Shown here one piece after another: positions 1 through 10,312 of a stretch of DNA of 64,000 nt. The notes under the pieces were generated by a model that was given only the letters and a program-made list of their open reading frames with translations, was not told the DNA's origin and did no database searches. Source of the stretch: Undaria pinnatifida. Lineage: Eukaryota > Sar > Phaeophyceae > Laminariales > Alariaceae. The translations under genes were made by a program, and so were the position numbers. Each line of letters begins with the position of its first letter. Within the stretch, counting starts at the first letter, position 1. The DNA lies in the NCBI GenBank assembly GCA_012845835.1, contig JABAKD010000019.1, positions 11,534,344 to 11,598,343 on the forward strand, written 5' to 3'.

Positions 1-319
1 GCCAGACTGCAGACTGCGGGTGTACGCGATGATGCGAGCTGGATGCTGTGAGCTGTGTGAAAGCAATCAATACTTGATTAATGTACTGCTTGTTCGATGT
101 GTACCGTATTGCGTACAACGGTTTAGTCGTGCAGAGTACGAGTGCAGCAGTACGATACGACGAGTTTGGTATTTTAACCTCGAGATCCAGGGCAGTACTT
201 TTCGTACCACGACCACGCGGGTATCTTGCCTGGTATGCATGCACGTACTCGTACGACGCTGCTGTACGAGTGAAAGGATACCGCATATTAACGCAGATGA
301 TGGCTTAGGTGCGTTTGCC

Positions 320-481
320 CTGCTCGAGTTAGGCCCGCTGTCATTTCTTGTGTTAGTATCCTATGATATTGTACAGCAGTGTCAGCCGTTGTTTACTGGC
401 GCTCGAGTTAGGCCCGCTGTCATTTATTGTGCTAGTATGCTATAATAGATGATACTATACAGCAATGTCAGCCCTTGTTTA
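320..481. repeat. Two-copy tandem repeat, about 78 bp
   Basis: Two adjacent copies both begin CTCGAGTTAGGCCCGC, followed by TGTCATTT, a TA-rich middle and a GTCAGCC-TTGTTTA ending. The second copy differs by scattered substitutions and a few extra bases. No gene is seen in the flanking bases 1-319. Confidence 0.8.
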
Positions 482-554
482 TTGGTACATCAGTGAGAGC
501 TGTACGAGTAGGTACCCTCCTCCATCAAGAAATGAGACCACCTGTTTCTTTTTT

Positions 555-1226
555 GGGCAGTGGCCAAAACAAGGTGCACCTTGTCGGTAAATGGTCAAAG
601 TAAGGTGCAGGCTGGAACGGCACAAAACGCAAGACGCCTGAGGCTGAATAGAGCCACATGATTGGTCGAAATAGCACCGCACCCTCCATAGGCCGCCTTG
701 TCGGACGGTGCACCTTGCAGAGGCCACTCCGCTCGCCACGCCACCTTGCTTGGTCGCCGGCGGCACCTTGTTTTGGCCACCGCAAGCTAGGCTGTTCGCT
801 CAAACGACCAACCCATGTCAGACCTCTCGCCAACACCGCGCAGGTGACGTGGACGCATACGTCCACACGCACGCGCATGCGGACGAACTTTTGGGGCCGC
901 AGGATTCTCTCTCTCTCTCTCTCTGCCTCACACCACACCACACGCGCACCACACGTACACCAAAAGCACCATGAGCGCCGTAGGCGCCGATGGGCCGCCC
1001 GCACCACAACATCATCTCCTGCACCAACGGCTGTGACTGCGTTTGTGGTCCAGTTTGAGCAGTTGTTGTCCAGCACAGAGTACATTTCACCACTACTACG
1101 AAACTACCAATACACCTAGACTCTGCTGTAGCTGCTACAACTGTTTGTGTAGACCAGAGTCTAGATCTCATATGTAGTCCACTTGAGAGCCGTATGTAGA
1201 TATACCCACTTTTGTTTCGCCCTATA
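555..1226 (+). repeat. Left terminal inverted repeat of the 3.06 kb MULE-like element
   Basis: Pairs with 2937-3610 in inverse orientation at high identity. It includes a (CT)n run near 906-924 and ends inward near GATATACCCAC...CGCCCTATATC. The open frames inside it (for example 658-1119) are mirrored in the other arm and have no recognisable domain. Confidence 0.85.
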
Positions 1227-2043
1227 TCGTTACAATTGTAGCGGCGCGCCCTGCGACAGCACACCCGTTCCCTGCGATTGTAGCGGGTATAGACTACTGC
1301 AGCGCTATCTCCAAATTCGGGCGTACACGCGAGTGTCCAAGTACCGAAAGTGTACTCGCCAGGATGGGACGGCGGGTTTGCGTCTGTTTGTTTCCGTGAT
1401 TTTTGTCATCCACGCCGCTCGAAATGGGCCAGGAGGGAGAGAGATGAACGGCAACCATTGGCAAACTTGTCAACCACGAGCTACGCTTGCTGTACAGGTC
1501 TAAATACTTCAAAGTACGATATGTGTGTGTGTGTTCTTCACATTAAACCGTTCTTCTACTCGTCGACATCCAGCACACCCAGTGTCCGTACTGATTCTTC
1601 ACCCTAGAAAGATCAGCTCTGTGGTCACAAGCCACGACACAGAGATAATGCATCGTAATGCATTCGACAACGCAATGTCATGCCCTAGTACTGGGTACGA
1701 CAGGCACAACATACATACGTCAGCAACAGAAATACATTGGAAGAGAGAAATACGAAATAAACAAAAACAAAAACAAAAACAAAAAACAAAAACAAAATAA
1801 GAAAACAAATAAAAACAAAGATAAAAATAAAACAAAAAATGAAACAAACGAAACGAAGGGGAAATCGAAGAAACAACCCAACCGGAGAGGAGAGCCAAAG
1901 CTCGGAAAAGAAACACAATAAAATGAAATAGAATAAATTAAAGTAAAACCAAAATAAGATAATCCGAACACGAGCCAAAAACCTGGACACGCAAGGAGGG
2001 AACAAAGGGGAAAAAAATACCCCAGAAAAAGACGAAAAGTGCT

Positions 2044-2190
2044 ATGTACCTACTAGTCGGCCTGGTACCTTGCTACCCTGTCTGCCATCTCCTTCCTGCC
2101 TTCGTCCACCGCGGTCTCCCTTCTATTCCTCCTGTTGCCCCCCCTGCCCCCACTCCCTTGGACGGCTTTCCTTCTACTCCTCCTGTTTCC
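2044..2190. repeat. Direct repeat copy 1 inside the MULE-like element
   Basis: Begins CTACTAGTCGGCCTGG and continues as a pyrimidine-rich stretch. A second, slightly diverged copy lies at about 2607-2755 in the same orientation, so the interior was partly duplicated. Confidence 0.75.
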
Positions 2191-2606
2191 CCCCCGCCCC
2201 CCTTTGTGTTCTTCTCATTAAACCAAAATACCTTGTAAAAGAGAGAAACAACGAAAGAAACCAAGACAAAATAAATAAATAAATAAATAAAAAGGGGAGC
2301 CAAAGCACGGGAGATAGAAACATACCCCGAGCATGAGCCAAAATGGACATGCAAGGGGGAAAGAAAGGAAAAAAATACCCCTGAAAAAAGAAACAAGTAA
2401 AAGAAGGAAGACTGGGAGGGCCAAATAAAACAGGCTCGTCACCTACCCGCCATGCAAGACTCCCTTCATAAGGATAAGAAGGGGAAAGAAAAAAAGAAGA
2501 AAAAGAAAAAAAATAAATTCACGGAAAAATCAAAGTACCAAGACATCACATTCCGAGCAGCCGCAGCAGTTGGCGGTACGAGTGGCATAGATAGAAAGGT
2601 TCCACC

Positions 2607-2755
2607 TACTAGTCGGCCTGGTACCTTGCTACCCTGTCTGCGGTCTCCTTCCTACTTTCATCTACCGCGGTTTCCCTTCTACTCCTCCTGTCCCCCCCCC
2701 TGCCCCCATACCCTTGTGCGGTGTTCCTTCTACCCCTCCTGCTGCCCCCCCTCCC
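2607..2755. repeat. Direct repeat copy 2 inside the MULE-like element
   Basis: Second copy of the CTACTAGTCGGCCTGG pyrimidine-rich segment at 2044-2190. It differs by scattered C/T and G/A changes and short length changes in the C runs. Confidence 0.75.
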
Positions 2756-2769
2756 CCCGTTCCCTTCGA

Positions 2770-2936
2770 CACCACCCACGGCGGATGCGCGGCGCTGTCT
2801 ACTCAGCTTTGCCTCATCCTCGTGCCACCTGCCCATGAACCGTTCAGCTGCTTCGAGGACCCCCCGGTACCACTTGCCCACCTTTTTGGCTGCAGTGGGC
2901 CACAGCGCGGTCCCAACTCCAAAAACTAAGGGGGGA
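2770..2936 (-). pseudogene. LINE protein C-terminal fragment captured in the MULE-like element
   Basis: On the minus strand the frame reads ALWPTAAKKVGKWYRGVLEA followed by a region rich in charged residues (AERFMGRWHEDEAK). From memory of protist and algal non-LTR retrotransposons, this resembles the stretch that follows the reverse transcriptase C-terminus, and it could continue the kind of protein seen at 61682-62115. It abuts the right inverted repeat and has no start or stop of its own, so it looks like a captured fragment. The family link is inference and not shown by overlap within this window. Confidence 0.45.
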
Positions 2937-3610
2937 TATAGGGCGAAACAATAGTGGGTATATCTGCATACGGCTCTCAAGTGGACTACATATGAGATCT
3001 AGACTCTGGTCTACGCAAACAGTAGTAGCAGCTACAGCAGAGTCTAGGTGTATTGGTAGTTTCGTAGTAGTGGTGAAATGTACTCTGTGCTGGACAACAA
3101 CTGCTCAAACTGGACCACAAACGCAGTCACAGCCGTTGGTGCAGGAGATGATGTTGTGGTGCGGGCGGCCCATCGGCGCCTACGGCGCTCATGGTGCTTT
3201 TGGTGTACGTGTGGTGCGCGTGTGGTGTGGTGTGAGGCAGAGAGAGAGAGAGAGAGAGAATCCTGCGGCCCCAAAAGTTCGTCCGCATGCGCGTGCGTGT
3301 GGACGTATGCGTCCACGTCACCTGCGCGGTGTTGGCGAGAGGTCTGACATGGGTTGGTCGTTTGAGCGAACAGCCTAGCTTGCGGTGGCCAAAACAAGGT
3401 GCCGCCGGCGACCAAGCAAGGTGGCGTGGCGAGCGGAGTGGCCTCTGCAAGGTGCACCGTCCGACAAGGCGGCCTATGGAGGGTGCGGTGCTATTTCGAC
3501 CAATCATGTGGCTCTATTCAGCCTCAGGCGTCTTGCGTTTTGTGCCGTTCCAGCCTGCACCTTACTTTGACCATTTACCGACAAGGTGCACCTTGTTTTG
3601 GCCACTGCCC
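2937..3610 (-). repeat. Right terminal inverted repeat of the 3.06 kb MULE-like element
   Basis: Inverted copy of 555-1226, with an (AG)n run at about 3239-3260 corresponding to the (CT)n run of the left arm. It ends at ...GGCCACTGCCC, followed directly by the target duplication TTCTTTTTT. Confidence 0.85.
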
Positions 3611-3619
3611 TTCTTTTTT

Positions 3620-4844
3620 TATCAAAATTGAAAACGTCAGCTGTGAGTACGACCGATTGAATGGTTGAAACTCAACTTTGCGAGCTGCGTGGTACATCTA
3701 TACCTGGCATACAGCAGTCGAGTGTTTGCGTTAAAATAATTTAATACCTGGTATAAATTTAAAATTCCATTAGAAAAAATCGCCGAGCGAACTTTGAAGG
3801 AAGAATTTGCCCCTAAGCGGCATGAAAATTCCGATTTGAGTGAACGATTTAGAGTGAACTGCCATCAACGACGACCAGCTAATACGATTGGCCTACAAAT
3901 ACCGAGCTTAGCACCGTTGCTCTCCAGGCGCAGCGGCACAACAATCAGAAGGTACGAGGGCAGAACCCACACGGCAGCACACAGCAGACATTGCTCGCTG
4001 TGCGCTATGCTTGGCAAGCGAGCGGTAGACACAACCCAACCTTGATGCGGAGGCACCAAAGGGTAGCTGGGGGAGCATGGCGCGTACGCGCAACCTCAGG
4101 GGTAGGTGCTAGTGAGCCAGCACTCCCGCGCTCTCTATGATGTGACTTGGTTCTCTGTTGCTGCGTGATGTCGTATTCGGTGCTGATTTTGTCAACCACC
4201 GTCGCTATGCCACAACGCAGTCGCCGAAGCCTCCACCGCCACCCACGCCGCACGGCCGCCGCCGCCGCTACTGCTGCTGCTGCTGCTCTGCGGCGGTTAT
4301 TGTGCTGCGGCTGCGGTTGGTGTCTCCTGCGTTTGTTTCTGAAAAAATTAATAAAAAACGGGCTGTTCTGTTGTGGTGATGATCATGGTGATCGAGCCAG
4401 GCCGAGCCGAGCTGCTGTGCCACAACTCATCTCGCGGGGCCATCGCCACCGCCACCTCCGTCCCCGCCCCCGCCGCTGCTGCTGCTGCTGCGGCAGCGGC
4501 TGCGGTGCTGCTACTGCGCTGCTGCTGCTGCTGTGCTGCCGTTCTGTCTCATGGTGTTGTGCTGGGCCTGCCCCTGTCGGTGAGTCTAATAGGTTCCACC
4601 GCACCGTGTCTAAATTCAAAATTTGCTGCTGCCTCCCCGCTCCCCGCCTGTGATATTTAGGCCGTGTACGCCTTTTCTGCGATTCGTTCACCGCAAACAC
4701 AACCAAAAGCATGCCGGAGTGAATCTGGCCTTTTTTTAGCATGGTGGAAGTTTTTAATGAATTTGTTTAACGCAAACACTCGAGTAGTTGCGCAAAATTT
4801 ACGGAAGGTCGTTCGCGCGCGCGTTGTTATAAAAATACAAATAC
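3620..4844. other. No gene recognised; trinucleotide-rich stretch
   Basis: About 3630-3700 resembles the start of dispersed family A (CAGCTGTGAG ... CTTTGCGAGCTG). At 4245-4545 there are imperfect GCC/CTG trinucleotide runs that open long Cys/Leu- or Ala-rich frames on both strands, which I regard as repeat artefacts. Confidence 0.5.
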
Positions 4845-5190
4845 ACTCCAGCTGTGAGATCGAAGATTTTTGTCGAATCTCATCTTTGCAAGCTGTGTGT
4901 GATACTCCGATCGCGCGTATTACTGGTGCGTGTATTAAGGATATAGGTGGGCGACTCCCCTTGGAACTACAGTGTAGCTTGTACCAGCGTCAACAGGGTG
5001 ATGTTAGTCAGTCTGTGCGCGGAAACTATAAAACCCGTTTTTGAGGGGGACAAAATCTGACAGCTGTGGAAGGAAATGCATCAGTTTATCAAGTGTATCC
5101 TGTAAGTCGTATAGCCGGTGAGGAAAGGGCGGAGTTTTTAAGGGCGTGGGGGCCTAGGTTTGAACAAGAGGGAGCGGGGGAGGGGGGGAG
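4845..5190 (+). repeat. Dispersed repeat family A, copy 1
   Basis: Starts CTCCAGCTGTGAGATCGAAG, passes through CTTTGCAAGCTGTGTGTG and GATACTCCGATCGCG, and ends in a G-rich tail after GGGCGGAG. Similar copies lie at 11050-11400 and 13848-14215. There is no coding potential, so it is MITE- or SINE-like. Confidence 0.8.
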
Positions 5191-5760
5191 GGGCGGGCGG
5201 GGCAACTCAATCTGTGCGCGGAAACCATAAATCCTTTAAGAGGACAAATCTGACGGTTGTGGAAATAATGCATCTGTATATCATTTATATCCTGTAAGTC
5301 GTACAACCAGCGAGGGGAGGGCGGAGTGTTCGAAGGGGTGGGGGGGTTTGGGGGGGGGTTGGGGGGGTTTGTGGGGGCGGGGAGAGGGGTTTCCAACAGC
5401 TTTAGGTCGCATAGATGTAGGGGCTTGCTAATCGTGTGGTGCTAGGTCTAGGCGATGGTGCGGGTGGTGGGGAAGAAGGGGGCGTTGGTGGGGGGGGGGG
5501 GGGGGATGAATTGGAGCAACGGCATGGATGGCTAGAAAGATAATGAGGTGATATCAACTGCCTGGTAGTGTTTATTACTCTGGCAGATTTTGATTTCAGG
5601 TGGGGCGTTTGAGCAAGAGGGGGCGGGGGAAAGGGGGGGGGGGGGGGGGGCGGGCGGGACAACTCAATCTGTGCGCGGAAACTATAAATCCTTCAAGGGG
5701 ACAAATCTGACGGTTGTCGAAAGAAGGCATCTGTTTATATCACCATCGCAAGATAGAACA
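5191..5760 (+). repeat. Tandem partial copies of repeat family A tail
   Basis: The unit CAATCTGTGCGCGGAAAC, then ATAAATCC and GACAAATCTGACGGTTGT, occurs at about 5209 and again at 5666, each preceded by a G-rich tract. Both match the second half of copy 1. Long G homopolymers are at about 5484-5503 and 5633-5650. Confidence 0.75.
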
Positions 5761-8105
5761 TTTCAATCGATGGGTGCAACCGCGTGCTATATGTTTGATC
5801 CTCATGAAAGATTTAGGTCGGTGACTCCCCTGGATGTTGTCAGGGTCAACAGGACGATTTTCCATAATAATAATTATGTGTACTGTATTGAAAAAATGAT
5901 AAATACACTGTGAGAGATCGACCCAAACGGAATTGTTGATCAAAGCTCAGCTTTGCAAGTTGCGTATGATACTTCGATCGCGTCTGCATGTCTCCATATC
6001 AGTACAAGGATGATGCAACAGGTTTCGCCAACGGCCTGGACAGCCGCCGGTCGCCGTCTTGTCAGACGCGCAAGAAAAATATTAGCACATAATTAGGAGT
6101 GTGACGAAGGATGGAAGCTGAGAGTTGAGAGTGCTCACTGCCCACGGAGAACGAGAGTAACCGATGTTCAGACACGGAGTACATAACTTAGATAACATAC
6201 TTTGTACCTGGTATCCGACACACATAGCGTATGACTGCTGCACATCTGCTGTTGTATACCAGTACATATATTCGCTGACAGCGCGAGAGGTTCCAGCTTC
6301 GAGCGCACCTCTCACCTACGACACACGCATACGACTACTGTAAATCGAACTTCCCGACCCGAGCCCCGTCGACAACACAAGCGCTCTTGCGGAAGTACTA
6401 CATGTCATACCAGTAAATTTGTGTAGGGATATACAGAAAACACGCTGTAAATGTACGTACCAGGAGGCCTACGTTGGCGACGAAGGGGACGAGGCACATG
6501 GGCCGTGAGCTGTGAGTTGGCAGGGTTTGACGGTTATCATTGCTTGTTATTTGGGTGACGAAATGAGCGAATCAACGGACTTCACGAGCTAGTCCCAGAA
6601 AGATGCATAAGATAGCTTCTTCGGGAAATAAAAAATAGAATACATTGATTTTTCAGCAGTGCTTATCGGCATGACCTCATCACCAAGGAAAACACATCGG
6701 TGAAGATGTTTTTTGCGTACGAGTTGTAGTTCACGAGATATGGTCATGTTCGTATTACTTTTGGGGAGGAGTTATTTCATAGGGGATAACTTTCCTAAAG
6801 TAATCCTATAGTAAAACCACTACAGTATAATATGTATTCAGGCCATATATTGGTCAATACGCCGAGTAGTTCGACACTAGAAGTCTCTTGGCAGGATCGC
6901 ATCAACAGGGGGGAGATATCCATGTCACATGTCACGTTTTTGCTTCCTGCGAGCCTACCAGGCTGTGGAAAAAACCACCTGCCAAATTACTTGAAAACTG
7001 TCCTGAGCAAATTTGAAACGTTAGGGGAAAAAATACGCTTCGGGGAAATGACTTTTGCTCGCTGTTTTTCAAGACTTGGAAAACAAAAGTTGGCGAGGTT
7101 GTTCTTGCACAACAATAATCAGGGACCCAGGAAGGGCCTTTTCTGAAGAAATTGCTCATGAGTTATTCCGGATCAAAGTTGCCAAACAAATCCGCAAAAA
7201 CTGGAAAACTACCTACAGAAGACAACAAAAGAAACATAAAAAGGCCCTTCATGCGATTTTTGGTCTTGCGATGAAGAGCACCTCTGCCAAAGTTCGTTTT
7301 CCAACTCTCAAAAACCAGGGTGCAAAAGTGCGAAGAAACAATTTTGAGTTTCTTGCTGGAACCAGCTCGTAGTCCTTCTGGATGCCAAAACACATTGCGA
7401 GCCATAAACCCACTAGTCAAGGTAAGGAAACGCTGAACTCCTCAAAGTACCGCGTGGTACTGAATATTTCTTAATAATCTTCGAAGTACCTAGCCCAACT
7501 GTGACGTTTCGGCGGCTTCTAATAATAGGCAGCGAACCCACAGGCCTAAAAAGAGCGCAAGCTGCCGTCGTTGTGCTTTCGGCGGAGTTGCGAGCACCGC
7601 CAATGGCAAAAACGACTTCGCAAGCCTATTGGCGAAGTCCGGCCACATTTCGGAGCGTGCGGATTGGACGAGACCGAGCTGCTGCGGTTGACGCAGATCG
7701 GTCAGTTGGAGCTCCCGCGCACTCAATCAAACCCCGCACGCGCGGAGGAATAAACGACGGCTACTACTACTGTAGGCAGTGTGGGCGACACCTCTCTTGA
7801 AGGCCATGAAGACCACAGATCTACCCCATTCCTGTTGGCGTCTATTAATAGCGAATATACCCCAAAATTGCACATATAGTACAGATCAGATCTCTGTTCA
7901 TTTTGTATGCTTTGCAGGGCAGACAGACCCCTGGCCTATATGATATGCATGGCCTATAGGTCATGTTGCAGGGACAGATGATTTGAATAGTTGAGCACAT
8001 GTTTTTTGGGTTGGATCTGTACTAAACAGGTCCTGAGCATTACCGGTATTCACCATGAGAGGTATAGGGTCTGGATGATGTAGATCGTGGTCTGCCCGAT
8101 GTTTG
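5761..8105. other. No gene recognised
   Basis: At 5908-5990 there is another diverged piece of family A (GCTTTGCAAGTTGCGT, GATACTTCGATCGCG). Open frames at 6832-7372 and 7501-7800 are short, overlap on both strands and match nothing I know. Confidence 0.5.
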
Positions 8106-8214
8106 CGAGATTGCAAGGGACCGACCTTAGCGTCGACCAGGGCTTTGTCTTCGCCGACGACAGCGTTGGACAAACCGTCGTCTGCAAGGACCTCGCGCTC
8201 TTGGCGAGGAATAG
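8106..8214 (+). repeat. Inverted-repeat arm encoding a short conserved peptide
   Basis: Reads DSVGQTVVCKDLALLAR on the plus strand. The arm at 8921-9037 reads DSATQAVVYKDLAHLAR on the minus strand. The two arms are diverged at DNA level but keep the same peptide pattern, which suggests two inverted copies of an old coding segment of unknown function. Confidence 0.6.
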
Positions 8215-8920
8215 GCTGGTGTAACGTCACGCGCGTAAACCCAACACTAGTCCCCGTGACACGCGCGGTCGAAGTATCACACAGTTTGCAAATATGAGTA
8301 TCATTGAAACCCTACATCTCACAGCTGGAGTGTATTTTTCTACCCTATAACCCATGGCGGGCCGATACGACGGTGGCTGATCCGCATTAGTGAAGTTAGA
8401 TACCTCCTGTGGCGAATGAAATCATCAATACAATGATAGTGGAAGAGACGGCCACAAGGTAGAGCGATCGTGTGGCTAGATGACAGTTGCGTACAACAGA
8501 TTTTCTCTGCACCTTGTCACCTAGCTGCGCGGTCGCTGTATCTTTTGGTCATGCTGCTCACTCTGTTCGTACGTGAGGATTACATTCGCCACGCGAGGTA
8601 TTTCACAACATCAGGAACGTCTACAACCGACTGCATTTTATGTGGGTCGGTTACCGTCATATCGCCCCTCCATGGGTTTGCGCTCGTATTAATAGCATTA
8701 TCCTGTGTGGGTCTTCCTGTAGTGCTGGTTGAATACTGCCTATTTCCCGTTCGTATAGTGCTGGTGAAATCGCTTGTCACGACTGGAACCCGTCGTACTA
8801 TCAATAGTATGGTACGAGCACAGATACTGTGCCCAATAGCACCGGTGTCCGGTACACTGCCGGTATTGTTGGCTGGCACGTACTGTCACTAGAGGGAGAC
8901 CACCGCTGTAACAGTCTCCT

Positions 8921-9037
8921 CCTCGCCAGATGCGCGAGGTCCTTGTAGACGACGGCCTGTGTAGCGCTATCGACCGCGAAGACGATGCTCCAGCACACGC
9001 AGAGGATGGCCGCTTAAAATGCTGGGGTACGTTCGTT
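8921..9037 (-). repeat. Second arm of the coding-like inverted repeat
   Basis: Inverse, diverged copy of 8106-8214. The pattern D-S-x-x-Q-x-V-V-x-K-D-L-A-x-L-A-R is kept. The 700 bp between the arms has no recognised gene. Confidence 0.6.
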
Positions 9038-10312
9038 AGACGCCAATCGGGACGAACTGGATCGGTGGTCTTGATTGCCTTCAAGAGGTATGTCGCTCGC
9101 TTTTCCTGTAGTACCCGTCGTTTTTTTTATCTTTTGCCCCGCGCGGGTGGGGGTTGATCGAGTGTGCGTGAGCTCCGACTGGCCGACCTGCGTCGTAGCT
9201 CTGCACCGCAGCTCGGCGCGACTCCGTGTATACGTATCTTACAGCAGTACGACCCCTTGTGTATGTGCAAATGCGTACAGCGGTAAATACCAGCCTCGAG
9301 CGAGAGACGCGGCCGTCCGCATCTCAGGCGCGTTCTACGTGGTATACCCACAGAATTGCAGCAGGCGGACGCCAATTCTCTCTCAGTGCCCTCGTTCCTA
9401 GTCGGTGTGTGAGTCCTGGGACTTATGCTGAAAGCAGCAGCGCAGTGTTGTGTTGATGGCTACAGCTCTAAATCGAAATACGAGTAGGGCCATGGTACGT
9501 TGGCTACATGAGTACGCGTCGGGAACTTCTTGCATTATCCATGATTCATAGAGGTGCATGATCGTATCCTTTGCATTATCTATACACCGTGTTATACTAT
9601 CTGCACCTCCTTTGATCCGTGCTGCACGAGTGCGGAAGCGTTCTTACTGCTTCCCACCAGGATCGGGTGCTTGGTACAAACATTCCATGCACTAGGTACT
9701 AGGTATACGCTACCAGGGAAACGCGAAGCACTGTATCAAGTGTATGCTACCTGGTGTATACGAGGTAGCGGATACGTTGCCTGGCCACACCCTTTTTGCC
9801 CTCTTTAGAGCTGTTTTGAGAGCTTCTAAACACCTTGCATTTGAATCGATTTGCCGAAAACGATCGAACGGGAAGCACCATATCAAAAACCACTAATAAT
9901 GATATTGACGCGTTCCTCTACCCCGGCCTTCTCCCGGTAACGCCTCCGTGCCTCCGTCTTTTTTTATCCACCGCTGAGAGAAGACTGTTCCGGCGCTTTC
10001 TTCGGTGGGTTCCGCAGCGGTCCCGGGTTTCGTTTGGAGTTCCTAGATCTCCTTTTGCAAGGGGTTCTTCGTTGCACGGGGAGGAGGGGGGGGGAAAAGG
10101 GTATTTGGTCACCGCTCGTCAACGTCGAAGGAGTTTCATTTAGATATCCCAGTGTATTTCGTTCCCCGTTTATATCATACCCGGCGGGTGGGAGACGGTA
10201 GAACAAGGCCCGGAAACCAGCGGACGGAGGGCGCGAGCGCCGGGGTTTCAACGCGTTTGGGCAGCGTTTCTATCGGCGGGAGGCGGGGCGCGGGTGAAAT
10301 TTTTGCAACGCG
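9038..10312. other. No gene recognised; upstream region of the p24 gene
   Basis: No domain is recognised in any frame. A GGAGGGGGGGGGG run lies at about 10081-10095. This stretch would contain the promoter and 5' untranslated region of the p24 gene, but I see no distinctive core motif. Confidence 0.5.

Larger units (their letters stand above)
555..3610. mobile_element. Non-autonomous MULE-like element with long inverted ends
   Basis: The segment is bounded by inverted repeats of about 670 bp (555-1226 and 2937-3610), both starting GGGCAGTGGCC at the outer edge. The flanking 9 bases are identical on both sides (TTCTTTTTT at 546-554 and 3611-3619), as expected for a Mutator-type target duplication, although this duplication is low complexity. 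The 1.7 kb interior holds no transposase. It contains CAAAAA-rich and pyrimidine-rich DNA, a direct repeat, and a fragment of a LINE protein on the minus strand next to the right inverted end. Long inverted ends plus a 9-bp duplication point to a MULE. A foldback element is the alternative. Confidence 0.75.

Noticed and set aside
658-1264. Several 100-190 residue frames near 0.6-1.3 kb and mirrored at 3.0-3.6 kb
   Set aside because: They lie in the inverted repeats of the MULE-like element, occur on both strands and have no domain.
4147-4660. Cys/Leu- and Ala-rich frames at 4.1-4.7 kb
   Set aside because: They follow imperfect CTG/GCC trinucleotide repeats and have no conserved features.
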